Assembly (NCBI GenBank): GCA_018383375.1
Contig: JAHAWW010000327.1
Coordinates: forward strand, 1-6,369
Reading direction: 5' to 3'
Source: Prevotellamassilia sp.
GTDB taxonomy: Bacteria > Bacteroidota > Bacteroidia > Bacteroidales > Bacteroidaceae
Length of the DNA: 6,369 nucleotides
Of the stretch, positions 1 to 5,791 are shown piece after piece. Each line of letters opens with the position of its first letter. Position 1 is the stretch's first letter. The notes under the pieces were generated by a model. The model had not been told where the DNA came from and did no database searches. It worked only from the letters and a program-made list of their open reading frames with translations. Made by a program: the position numbers and the translations under genes.

Positions 1-12
1 CTATATAATAAT

Positions 13-954
13 ATGAGTGCTTTAACATCTACCGATTTTAATTTCCCCGGCCAGCAGTCAGTCTATCATGGCAAAGTGCGCGACGTCTACAACCTCGGCG
101 ACCGCCTCGTGATGGTGGCCACCGACCGCATTTCGGCCTTCGACGTCATCTTGCCCGAAGGCATCCCCTTCAAGGGCCAAGTGTTGAACCAAATAGCAGC
201 CAAGTTTCTCGATGCCACTGCCGACATCTGCCCCAACTGGAAACTTGCCACGCCCGACCCCACAGTCACCGTGGGTGTGATGTGTGAGGGCTTCCCCCTC
301 GAAATGATTGTCCGCGGCTATCTCTGTGGTAGCGCTTGGCGTGCCTACAAGAGCGGCGTGCGCGAAATTTGTGGCGTGAAACTGCCCGAGGGAATGAAAG
401 AAAACCAGAAATTCCCCGAACCCATCATCACGCCGACCACTAAGGCCGAGATTGGCGAACACGACGCCGACATCTCAAAAGAAGAAATTCTGGCCCGCGG
501 ACTCGCCACCCCCGAAGAGTATGCCATACTCGAGAAATACACCCTTGCTCTCTTCCGTCGCGGCACTGAAATAGCCGAAAAGCGTGGTCTCATCCTCGTA
601 GATACCAAATATGAGTTTGGCAAGCACAACGGCCAAATCTATCTGATGGATGAAATCCACACACCCGACTCCAGCCGCTATTTCTATCTTGAAGGCTATG
701 CCGAACGTTTTGCCGCCGGCGAACCCCAGAAGCAACTCTCCAAGGAGTTTGTGCGCGAGTGGCTGATGGACAATGGTTTCCAAGGCAAAGCCGGTCAGAC
801 CGTGCCTGAAATGACCCCCGAAATCGTCAAGAGCATTTCAGACCGCTATATCGAGCTTTACGAACACATCACCGGCGAGACCTTCACCGCACAGGCCGAT
901 ACCAATCCGGCCGACCGCATTGCCGCCAATGTGACGGCCTATTTGAACCAGTGA
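13..954 (+). CDS. purC: Phosphoribosylaminoimidazole-succinocarboxamide synthase (SAICAR synthetase)
   Basis: This cytoplasmic enzyme of de novo purine synthesis joins CAIR and aspartate, using ATP, to make SAICAR. The 313-residue protein appears full length for the longer PurC form found in Bacteroidales. Visible motifs are the N-terminal nucleotide-binding segment YHGKVRDVY (residues 18-26), ATDRISAFD (36-44), the first family signature FPLEMIVRGYLCGS (94-107), TPTTKAEIGEHD (140-151) and the second signature LVDTKYEFG (195-203), followed by MDEIHTPDSSR (212-222). The first signature has Cys105 where the general family pattern has Thr or Ala; from memory this is shared by Bacteroidales homologues. 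The ATG at 13 is chosen because MSALTSTDFNFPGQ matches the usual start of these proteins. Only 12 AT-rich bases precede it in the window, with no Shine-Dalgarno, so its promoter cannot be judged. It is probably the last gene of its transcript, since a strong terminator follows. Confidence 0.98.
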   Translation: MSALTSTDFNFPGQQSVYHGKVRDVYNLGDRLVMVATDRISAFDVILPEGIPFKGQVLNQIAAKFLDATADICPNWKLATPDPTVTVGVMCEGFPLEMIVRGYLCGSAWRAYKSGVREICGVKLPEGMKENQKFPEPIITPTTKAEIGEHDADISKEEILARGLATPEEYAILEKYTLALFRRGTEIAEKRGLILVDTKYEFGKHNGQIYLMDEIHTPDSSRYFYLEGYAERFAAGEPQKQLSKEFVREWLMDNGFQGKAGQTVPEMTPEIVKSISDRYIELYEHITGETFTAQADTNPADRIAANVTAYLNQ

Positions 955-1002
955 AGTCTGCGTTTGTGAACGTTTAGGGCGTCATTTAGCCTCAAAAATA
1001 GC

Positions 1003-1032
1003 GGGGGACACCAACGTGTGTCCCCCATTTTT
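1003..1032 (+). terminator. Intrinsic terminator of purC
   Basis: A perfect 9-bp stem pairs GGGGGACAC (1003-1011) with GTGTCCCCC (1018-1026) around a 6-base loop, and is followed directly by ATTTTTATT. It starts 48 bases after the purC stop codon. An A-rich stretch (994-998) lies just before the stem, so the same hairpin could also end transcripts arriving from the right on the minus strand, although no gene is seen there. Confidence 0.9.
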
Positions 1033-1079
1033 ATTGCTCGTCGGGGCCTCTCGCCGTGATTGGCGTGACTGAAACGTTT

Positions 1080-1126
1080 AATCACAGCAATCGTCACATA
1101 CTCAAATAGTTGCAACCGCTGTGATT
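1080..1126. repeat. Perfect 9-bp inverted repeat with 29-base spacer
   Basis: AATCACAGC (1080-1088) is the exact reverse complement of GCTGTGATT (1118-1126). The hexamer GTGATT also occurs at 1056 and 1128. It could be an RNA stem or a binding site for a dimeric regulator, but a 9-bp match at this spacing is not strong evidence alone. Confidence 0.4.
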
Positions 1127-1194
1127 GTGTGATTGGGAAAAAGGCAACAATTCGAGGGTATAGGTGAGGGCGTGCAACCCCTCCTTCACAGAGC

Positions 1195-1265
1195 GCAGAG
1201 CCAAGTTTGACAGCCCGTGTCGAGTCGCCGTCCGAGGCTGGTCGGTCAACTTTGGCGGTCTCTGC
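1195..1265. repeat. Imperfect long inverted repeat (bulged stem-loop)
   Basis: GCAGAG (1195-1200) pairs with CTCTGC (1260-1265). CCAAGTTTGAC (1201-1211) pairs with GTCAACTTTGG (1245-1255) except for two central mismatches, and the adjoining CAGCC (1211-1215) pairs with GGCTG (1236-1240). Extra bases on the right arm (around 1256-1259) form a bulge. The whole folds as one bulged stem about 70 bases long, and the 1271-1315 hairpin begins only 5 bases later. Confidence 0.45.
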
Positions 1266-1270
1266 ACTTG

Positions 1271-1315
1271 CGCTTTCAAAACGTCTGTTTTTGGTGGACA
1301 GACGTTCTGAAAGCG
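1271..1315. repeat. Near-perfect 18-bp hairpin
   Basis: CGCTTTCAAAACGTCTGT (1271-1288) pairs with ACAGACGTTCTGAAAGCG (1298-1315) with a single A-C mismatch, around the 9-base loop TTTTGGTGG. No T-run follows on either strand, so it does not look like an ordinary terminator. It ends about 114 bases before the -33 box of the DUF177 promoter. It could be part of a small RNA, a processing site, a regulator-binding palindrome or the remnant of a small repeat element. Confidence 0.75.
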
Positions 1316-1428
1316 ACACTAAACAACGCTACTATCCGGCAGGAATGATGGTTTTAGCCGTTCAATTCGGCAACTTTGTCCGAAAAAAAGCCCGAAAAAT
1401 GATTTTATCCTGTACGAAATAAGGCTGT

Positions 1429-1463
1429 TTTGGGAATTATTTTCAAAAAAAAGACTATCTTTG
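1429..1463 (+). promoter_or_regulatory. Bacteroidetes-type sigma(ABfr) promoter for DUF177-rpmF
   Basis: The -7 box TATCTTTG (1456-1463) fits the Bacteroidetes consensus TAnnTTTG exactly, and TTTG (1429-1432) lies 27 bases upstream (start to start), as expected for the -33 box. The intervening DNA is A/T rich. Transcription should begin within a few bases of the ATG at 1472, giving a leaderless or very short-leader mRNA. Confidence 0.8.
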
Positions 1464-1471
1464 CAGCCGCT

Positions 1472-1972
1472 ATGGGAAGTATTGTGCCCTTGAACATAGA
1501 CCTGGCTAATGCCTTCGTTCAGCCACAGCCCTTTGAGTTTAAGTTGGATAGCGCCTTTTTTGAGGCACTCGACCAAGACGAAATTCAAGGTGGCGATGTT
1601 GTGGTGAGCGGTGAGGCGCGTCCGAGGCACGATGGTATGGTCGAAGCGGTTTACCACGTCAAAGGTAATGTGCAAGTGTCCTGCGACCGCTGTCTGGACC
1701 CGATGGACTTTCCCGTAGAAGTGGAAGACTCCACATTGATTGCCACAGAAGGCCAAGACGAAGGGACGGCAGAGCCCGACTATGTGGTTTCGCCGCGACA
1801 ACGCGAATTTGACCTCGCCTGGGCCGTCTATCAAGCCATCGAACTGAGTTTGCCGCTTGTGCGCATTCATCCCGAAGGCCAATGCAACCCCGAGATGCTC
1901 GCCTATATCCAATCAGACGTCACGGCGGCAGACGAAGACGCTGACGACGCAGACGAAGAAGATTTTGAATAA
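1472..1972 (+). CDS. DUF177 (YceD-type) protein, putative large-ribosomal-subunit/23S rRNA accumulation factor
   Basis: The 166-residue protein belongs to the DUF177 family, whose E. coli member YceD is linked to 23S rRNA accumulation and whose gene typically precedes rpmF. Visible hallmarks are the VSCDRCLDP motif with Cys71 and Cys74, a second conserved block H-P-E-G-Q-C ending in Cys138, and a very acidic tail from about residue 149 (ADEDADDADEEDFE). The three cysteines could bind a metal, which is inference. The ATG at 1472 is preferred over an in-frame TTG at 1430, because the earlier start would place codons upstream of the promoter -7 box and add a lysine-rich stretch unlike the family. 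There is no Shine-Dalgarno. rpmF starts 27 bases after the stop, so the two are almost certainly cotranscribed. The exact molecular role in Bacteroidetes is not shown by the sequence. Confidence 0.92.
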   Translation: MGSIVPLNIDLANAFVQPQPFEFKLDSAFFEALDQDEIQGGDVVVSGEARPRHDGMVEAVYHVKGNVQVSCDRCLDPMDFPVEVEDSTLIATEGQDEGTAEPDYVVSPRQREFDLAWAVYQAIELSLPLVRIHPEGQCNPEMLAYIQSDVTAADEDADDADEEDFE

Positions 1973-1999
1973 ACATAAACATTTAAAGCATATACAGAA

Positions 2000-2188
2000 A
2001 TGGCACATCCTAAAAGAAGACAATCTAAAACCAGAACACTCAAACGTAGAACTCACGACAAGGCCGCTATGCCTACGCTCGCCGTATGTCCCAACTGCGG
2101 CGGTTGGCACATCTACCACACCGTATGTCCCACTTGCGGCTACTATCGCGGCAAGCTGGCCATCGTGAAGGAAGAAGTGGCTGAGTAA
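2000..2188 (+). CDS. rpmF: 50S ribosomal protein L32
   Basis: This 62-residue basic protein is a component of the large ribosomal subunit. The N-terminus MAHPKRRQSKTR and the following arginine- and lysine-rich segment are typical of L32. Four cysteines in two pairs, CPNC (30-33) and CPTC (43-46), form a zinc ribbon, so this is the zinc-binding (C+) form and not the cysteine-free form used by some bacteria under zinc limitation. The ATG is preceded by an A/T-rich stretch with no Shine-Dalgarno, normal for ribosomal protein genes in Bacteroidetes. It follows the DUF177 gene in the same transcript and is followed by a terminator-like hairpin. Confidence 0.98.
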   Translation: MAHPKRRQSKTRTLKRRTHDKAAMPTLAVCPNCGGWHIYHTVCPTCGYYRGKLAIVKEEVAE

Positions 2189-2203
2189 CATCAGATTTAC
2201 ACT

Positions 2204-2256
2204 AAAGAGGAGGACAATCGCGGCTGCAAAGGCCTGTTCTCCTCTTTGGTCTTTTT
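2204..2256 (+). terminator. Intrinsic terminator after rpmF
   Basis: AAAGAGGAGGACA (2204-2216) pairs with TGTTCTCCTCTTT (2235-2247) over 13 bp including one G-T wobble. The loop can add a short GGC/GCC stem (2222-2224 with 2232-2234). Five Ts follow at 2252-2256 after the bases GGTC. AGGAGG inside the left arm resembles a Shine-Dalgarno but no start codon follows it. The structure separates the ribosomal-protein unit from fabH. Confidence 0.85.
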
Positions 2257-2262
2257 ATAAGA

Positions 2263-2290
2263 GCGTCTGCCCTTAAACGCAGGGTGACGC
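2263..2290 (+). promoter_or_regulatory. Small stem-loop in the fabH leader
   Basis: GCGTC (2263-2267) pairs with GACGC (2286-2290) and CCCT (2270-2273) pairs with AGGG (2281-2284), around a 7-base loop. It lies 35 bases before the fabH ATG, just after the T-run of the preceding terminator. No T-run follows it. No match to the TAnnTTTG promoter box was found between the terminator and fabH, so where fabH transcription starts is unclear. Confidence 0.4.
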
Positions 2291-2325
2291 AAAAATGTGT
2301 ATTGTCTTCATAAACAAAACGCAAA

Positions 2326-3330
2326 ATGGAAAAAATCAATGCCGTAATCACCGGTGTTGGCGGATATGTCCCTGAATATGTCCTCAACAACGATGAACTC
2401 TCGCGTATGGTCGACACCAACGACGAGTGGATTATGACTCGCATCGGTATCAAAGAACGCCGCATCCTCAACGAGGAAGGTTTGGGTACAAGCTATATGG
2501 CTCGCAAGGCCGTGAAGCAACTGCTTGAAAAGACTGGTACCGACCCTATGGAGGTGGACTGCCTCATCGTAGCCACCACGACGCCAGACTATCATTTCCC
2601 CTCAACTTCATCTATCGTCATCGGTCGCACGGGTATGAAAAATGCCTTTGCCATTGATATGCAGGCCGCTTGCTGTGGTTTCCTCTTTGCCATGGATGCA
2701 GCAGCCGGTATGGTGCAGAGCGGACGCTATAAGAAAATCATCGTTTGCGGTGCCGACAAGATGTCGAGCATCGTGGACTATACAGACCGTGCCACCTGCC
2801 CCATCTTCGGCGACGGTGCCGCTGCCGTGATGGTAGAGCCTTCGACAGAAGAAGGTATGGGCTGGCAAGACTCATTCCTCCGCACCGACGGTCTGGGCCT
2901 TCCCTTCCTTTGTCTCAAAGCCGGCGGCTCAGTGTGCAGTCCTTCTTATTTCACCATTGACCACCGCATGCACTACCTGCATCAAGAAGGTCGCACCGTG
3001 TTTAAGTTTGCCGTGACCAACATGAGCGACGCCTGTGCCACCGTGGCCGAGCGCAATGGCTTGAACAAAGACAACATCGCTTGGGTCATCCCTCATCAGG
3101 CCAACGTGCGCATCATTGAGGCCGTGGCCAATCGTCTCGAATTGCCGATGGACAAAATGATGGTCAACATCCAGCGCTATGGTAACACTTCTGCCGGTAC
3201 GCTGCCCTTGGCCATCTGGGATTATGAAAAACAGCTCAAGAAAGGCGATAATCTCATACTTGGTGCCTTCGGCGCAGGTTTCACTTGGGGCGCAGCCTAT
3301 CTGAAGTGGGCCTACGACGGTGCAAAATAA
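2326..3330 (+). CDS. fabH: 3-oxoacyl-ACP synthase III (beta-ketoacyl-ACP synthase III)
   Basis: This cytoplasmic condensing enzyme starts type II fatty acid synthesis by joining an acyl-CoA primer to malonyl-ACP. The 334-residue length is normal. The catalytic triad is visible: Cys116 in QAACCGF, His257 in IPHQAN and Asn287 in YGNTSAGT. The glycine-rich FGDGAAAV (161-168) and the C-terminal GAFGAGFTWGA (313-323) are typical of FabH. Further N-terminal matches are GVGGYVPE and the NDEWI..R.GI.ERR segment. A second cysteine (117) follows the catalytic one directly. The ATG at 2326 gives the family N-terminus MEKINAVITGVG; no Shine-Dalgarno is seen. Neighbours rpmF upstream and era downstream are each separated from it by terminator-like hairpins, so it may be its own transcript. 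Primer preference (acetyl or branched-chain) cannot be read from the sequence with confidence. Confidence 0.96.
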   Translation: MEKINAVITGVGGYVPEYVLNNDELSRMVDTNDEWIMTRIGIKERRILNEEGLGTSYMARKAVKQLLEKTGTDPMEVDCLIVATTTPDYHFPSTSSIVIGRTGMKNAFAIDMQAACCGFLFAMDAAAGMVQSGRYKKIIVCGADKMSSIVDYTDRATCPIFGDGAAAVMVEPSTEEGMGWQDSFLRTDGLGLPFLCLKAGGSVCSPSYFTIDHRMHYLHQEGRTVFKFAVTNMSDACATVAERNGLNKDNIAWVIPHQANVRIIEAVANRLELPMDKMMVNIQRYGNTSAGTLPLAIWDYEKQLKKGDNLILGAFGAGFTWGAAYLKWAYDGAK

Positions 3331-3361
3331 CAATCAACCAAGCAGAGCTGCAAAATAAAAC

Positions 3362-3405
3362 AGGGGGCGAGGCAGTGGCTGTGAAGCTATTGCACCGCCC
3401 TTTTT
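3362..3405 (+). terminator. Intrinsic terminator after fabH
   Basis: The outer stem GGGCG (3365-3369) with CGCCC (3396-3400) can extend with A/G pairing to the T-run. After a small internal loop the inner stem GCAGTGGC (3372-3379) pairs with GCTATTGC (3386-3393), including two G-T wobbles, around the loop TGTGAA. TTTTT follows at 3401-3405. It begins about 30 bases after the fabH stop codon. Confidence 0.85.
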
Positions 3406-3417
3406 CGCAGTAAACAA

Positions 3418-3475
3418 GCGCAAAAGTCAAGGCTTTTGAAACGCTGCATGTGAGCTCAAGGGATAGCTTCCCTTG
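3418..3475 (+). other. Two tandem small hairpins upstream of era
   Basis: CAAAAG (3421-3426) pairs with CTTTTG (3433-3438) around TCAAGG, with a possible outer GCG (3418-3420)/CGC (3442-3444) pairing across a 3-base bulge. A second perfect hairpin pairs CAAGGGA (3457-3463) with TCCCTTG (3469-3475) around TAGCT. Neither is followed by a T-run. They lie between the fabH terminator and the era ATG and may be part of an era leader RNA; this is inference. Confidence 0.4.
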
Positions 3476-3537
3476 TCTATCGGCGTGTCACGCGCGACTT
3501 GTCCGTTTGTCTGCACACTCTTCATAATCATAGATTT

Positions 3538-4419
3538 ATGCACAAAGCCGGCTTTGTCAATATCGTAGGTAATCCCAATGTGGGAAAATCGTCGCTGATG
3601 AACTTGTTTGTCGGCGAACGCATTTCCATTGCCACGTTTAAGGCACAGACTACACGCCACCGCATCATGGGCATCATCAACTCAGACGACGCCCAAATCG
3701 TCTTTTCAGACACTCCCGGCGTGTTGAAGCCCAACTATAAGCTCCAAGAGTCGATGTTGGCCTTCTCGGAGTCGGCCTTGCGCGATGCCGACGTGCTGCT
3801 CTATGTCACCGACGTGGTGGAGACACCCGACAAACACAGCGATTTCATCCGTAAAGTAGAAGCGCTGAATGTGCCCGTGTTGGTGCTCATCAACAAAATT
3901 GACCTGACCGACCAAAAAGGACTGGAGAAACTCGTGCAGACTTGGCACGATATCTTCCCCTCGGCAGAGATTTTCCCCGTTTCGGCCAAGGCGAGGTTTA
4001 ATGTAGACAACGTGTTGCGACGCGTGAGAGAACTGCTGCCCGAGTCGCCCCCTTATTTCGGTAAAGACCAATGGACCGACCGGCCGGCTCGCTTTTTTGT
4101 GACCGAGATTATCCGAGAAAAGATTTTGCTCTATTACGACAAGGAAATACCCTATGCCACCGAAGTGGTGGTGGAGCAGTTCAAGGAGTCGGACAAGGTC
4201 ATCAAAATCAATGCCGTAATCTATGTCGAGCGCGACAGTCAGAAAGGCATCATCATCGGACACCAAGGCGTGGCCATCAAAAAAGTGTCGACCGAAGCCC
4301 GGCGTACACTGGAGAAGTTTTTCGGCAAAGCCATCTATTTGGAACTGTTTGTGAAGGTGGACAAAGACTGGCGCAACGCTGAGGGACGTCTTGAGGCATA
4401 CGGCTATAAGTTGGATTGA
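3538..4419 (+). CDS. era: GTPase Era, 16S rRNA-binding 30S assembly factor
   Basis: Era is a GTPase that binds the 3' end of 16S rRNA and helps mature the small ribosomal subunit. Counted from the ATG at 3538 the protein has 293 residues, normal for the family. Motifs in order: G1 GNPNVGKS (11-18), the G2 region with AQTTRHR (36-42), G3 DTPG (58-61), G4 NKID (119-122), G5 SAK (149-151), then a C-terminal KH domain with GIIIGHQG (237-244) and LELFVKVDKDWR (268-279). A TTG start at 3499 would add 13 residues unlike the family, while MHKAGFVNIVGNPNVGKS is the typical Bacteroidales N-terminus, so the ATG is preferred. No Shine-Dalgarno is present. The separate leader of about 200 bases suggests its own promoter, but I could not identify one. 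der follows after 55 bases. Confidence 0.97.
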   Translation: MHKAGFVNIVGNPNVGKSSLMNLFVGERISIATFKAQTTRHRIMGIINSDDAQIVFSDTPGVLKPNYKLQESMLAFSESALRDADVLLYVTDVVETPDKHSDFIRKVEALNVPVLVLINKIDLTDQKGLEKLVQTWHDIFPSAEIFPVSAKARFNVDNVLRRVRELLPESPPYFGKDQWTDRPARFFVTEIIREKILLYYDKEIPYATEVVVEQFKESDKVIKINAVIYVERDSQKGIIIGHQGVAIKKVSTEARRTLEKFFGKAIYLELFVKVDKDWRNAEGRLEAYGYKLD

Positions 4420-4474
4420 AACAACCGGACAGCTTGGCCGCCGAGAGAAACCCGAATAAAGAAGAAACTGAAAT

Positions 4475-5791
4475 ATGTCAAAGTTAGTAGCAATAGTAGG
4501 TCGCCCCAACGTGGGCAAAAGCACATTGTTTAATCGTCTGACCGGCACGCGGCAGGCCATTGTGAGCGATGTGGCCGGCACCACGCGCGACCGTCAGTAT
4601 GGCAAATGCGAGTGGGGCGGCAAAGAGTTTTCCATCGTCGACACCGGCGGCTGGGTGGTCAACCCTGACGATATTTTTGAAGAAGAAATCCGCAAGCAGG
4701 TGATATTGGCCACTGAAGAGGCCGATGTCATCTTGTTTCTCGTCGACGTGAAAAACGGTGTGACCGACCTTGACAGCGAGGTGGCTCAAATACTTCGACA
4801 AGCCAATATGCCCGTCATCTTGTGCGCCAACAAGACCGACAGCAACGAAGACCGCTATGGCTCGGCCGAGTTTTATTCGCTCGGTTTGGGCGACCCATAT
4901 TGCGTGTCGGCAGCCACAGGTGCAGGCACCGGCGATTTGCTCGACCAAATTCTTGAAAAGTTCGGCCCCGACCTTGACGACGAGAGCGGCGAAGAGACCA
5001 TTCCCCGTTTTTCGGTGGTGGGACGACCCAATGTGGGCAAGAGCAGCATTATCAATGCCTTTATCGGTGAAGACCGTCACATTGTCACCAACATAGCCGG
5101 CACCACCCGCGACAGCATCCTCACACGATATAACAAATTCGGCTTTGACTTTTTCCTCGTTGACACGGCCGGCATCCGCAAGAAAAACAAGGTGAACGAA
5201 GACCTTGAGTTTTATTCGGTGATGCGCTCAATCCGCGCCATTGAATATTCGGATGTCTGCATTTTGCTCATCGACGCCACTCGAGGCATTGAAGGCCAAG
5301 ACATGAACATCGTGCAAATCATCCAGCGCAATGGCAAAGGCTTGGTTGTGGTGGTGAACAAATGGGACCTTGTGGAAGACAAGAGCAAAGAGGCGGTGAC
5401 CTTTTTTGAAAACGCCATTCGTGAGCGTATGGCCCCGTTTACCAATTTCCCGATTGTGTTTGCCTCTGCCCTCACGAAACAACGCATCTTCAAGGTGCTT
5501 GAGGTGGCCAATGCCGTCTATGACAATCGCTGCCGTCGCGTGAGCACATCTAAGCTCAACGAAGAGATGCTGCCGCTCATCGAGGCCTATCCGCCTCCTT
5601 CCATCAAAGGCAAATATATCAAAATCAAATATTGCGCGCAGATACCCGACGTCAGAGTGCCGTCGTTTGTGTTTTATGCTAATCTGCCACAGTATATTAA
5701 GGAACCCTACAAGCGTTTCTTGGAAAACAAAATCCGTGAGCGATGGAACTTTGAGGGCACTCCTATTAATATATATATACGTCAGAAGTGA
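4475..5791 (+). CDS. der: GTPase Der (EngA), 50S ribosomal subunit assembly factor
   Basis: Der is an essential GTPase with two consecutive GTPase domains that assists assembly of the large ribosomal subunit. The 438-residue length is normal. Domain 1 shows GRPNVGKS (9-16), TTRD (36-39), DTGG (56-59) and NKTD (119-122). An acidic linker around residues 166-174 leads to domain 2 with GRPNVGKS (183-190), TTRD (210-213), DTAG (230-233) and NKWD (295-298). The C-terminal KH-like domain spans about 355-438 and includes YPPPSIKGKYIKIKY. All switch and nucleotide-binding motifs look intact. The start is the ATG at 4475, 55 bases after era, with no terminator between, so the two GTPases are probably cotranscribed. 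The last codons are followed directly by the overlapping start of the lipoprotein gene. Confidence 0.98.
   Translation: MSKLVAIVGRPNVGKSTLFNRLTGTRQAIVSDVAGTTRDRQYGKCEWGGKEFSIVDTGGWVVNPDDIFEEEIRKQVILATEEADVILFLVDVKNGVTDLDSEVAQILRQANMPVILCANKTDSNEDRYGSAEFYSLGLGDPYCVSAATGAGTGDLLDQILEKFGPDLDDESGEETIPRFSVVGRPNVGKSSIINAFIGEDRHIVTNIAGTTRDSILTRYNKFGFDFFLVDTAGIRKKNKVNEDLEFYSVMRSIRAIEYSDVCILLIDATRGIEGQDMNIVQIIQRNGKGLVVVVNKWDLVEDKSKEAVTFFENAIRERMAPFTNFPIVFASALTKQRIFKVLEVANAVYDNRCRRVSTSKLNEEMLPLIEAYPPPSIKGKYIKIKYCAQIPDVRVPSFVFYANLPQYIKEPYKRFLENKIRERWNFEGTPINIYIRQK

Larger units (their letters stand above)
1033..1428. other. Intergenic region without a convincing gene, rich in inverted repeats
   Basis: About 400 bases between the purC terminator and the DUF177 promoter carry no reading frame that I believe. 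The short frames here have no start signal, no recognisable domain and run through hairpins. What can be seen are inverted repeats: AATCACAGC at 1080-1088 against GCTGTGATT at 1118-1126; GAGGG at 1166-1170 against CCCTC at 1179-1183; an imperfect long pairing of 1195-1215 with 1236-1265; and the strong hairpin at 1271-1315. The stretch from about 1380 to 1450 is A/T rich, as expected near a promoter. The region could be an untranslated or small-RNA locus, or a decayed element; the sequence does not decide. Confidence 0.6.

Noticed and set aside
993..1000. Minus-strand match to the -7 promoter box (TATTTTTG)
   Set aside because: There is no TTTG at the -33 distance, and the site is simply the A/T-rich flank of the terminator hairpin.
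1195..1265. Integron attC-like or mobile-element end
   Set aside because: The core-site pattern (GTTRRRY and its partner) is not met, there is no target duplication and no integrase or transposase gene nearby.
939..1319. A 126-codon minus-strand frame over the gap
   Set aside because: It runs through the hairpin and the purC terminator and into the end of purC, and its product resembles no family I know. A second minus frame (1094-1279) is equally unsupported.
1207..1422. A 71-codon + strand frame in the long gap, with a 25-codon version from ATG at 1345
   Set aside because: It has no recognisable domain, begins at a non-ATG codon in the long version, crosses the strong hairpin at 1271-1315, and has no promoter match. 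AGGA just before ATG 1345 is too close to act as a Shine-Dalgarno.
1924..1968. Short repeated bases GCAGACGAAGA at the 3' end of the DUF177 gene
   Set aside because: They are explained by the low-complexity Asp/Glu/Ala codons of the acidic tail and are not a separate repeat element.
3506..3538. Possible era promoter: TTTG at 3506 and TAGATTTA at 3531
   Set aside because: The -7 match is imperfect and overlaps the era ATG, so transcription would begin inside the gene.
3706..4584. A 292-codon minus-strand frame opposite era and the start of der
   Set aside because: era and der are unmistakable on the other strand. Long antisense frames are expected opposite such codon usage; the same applies to 4484-5080 and the frames opposite fabH.
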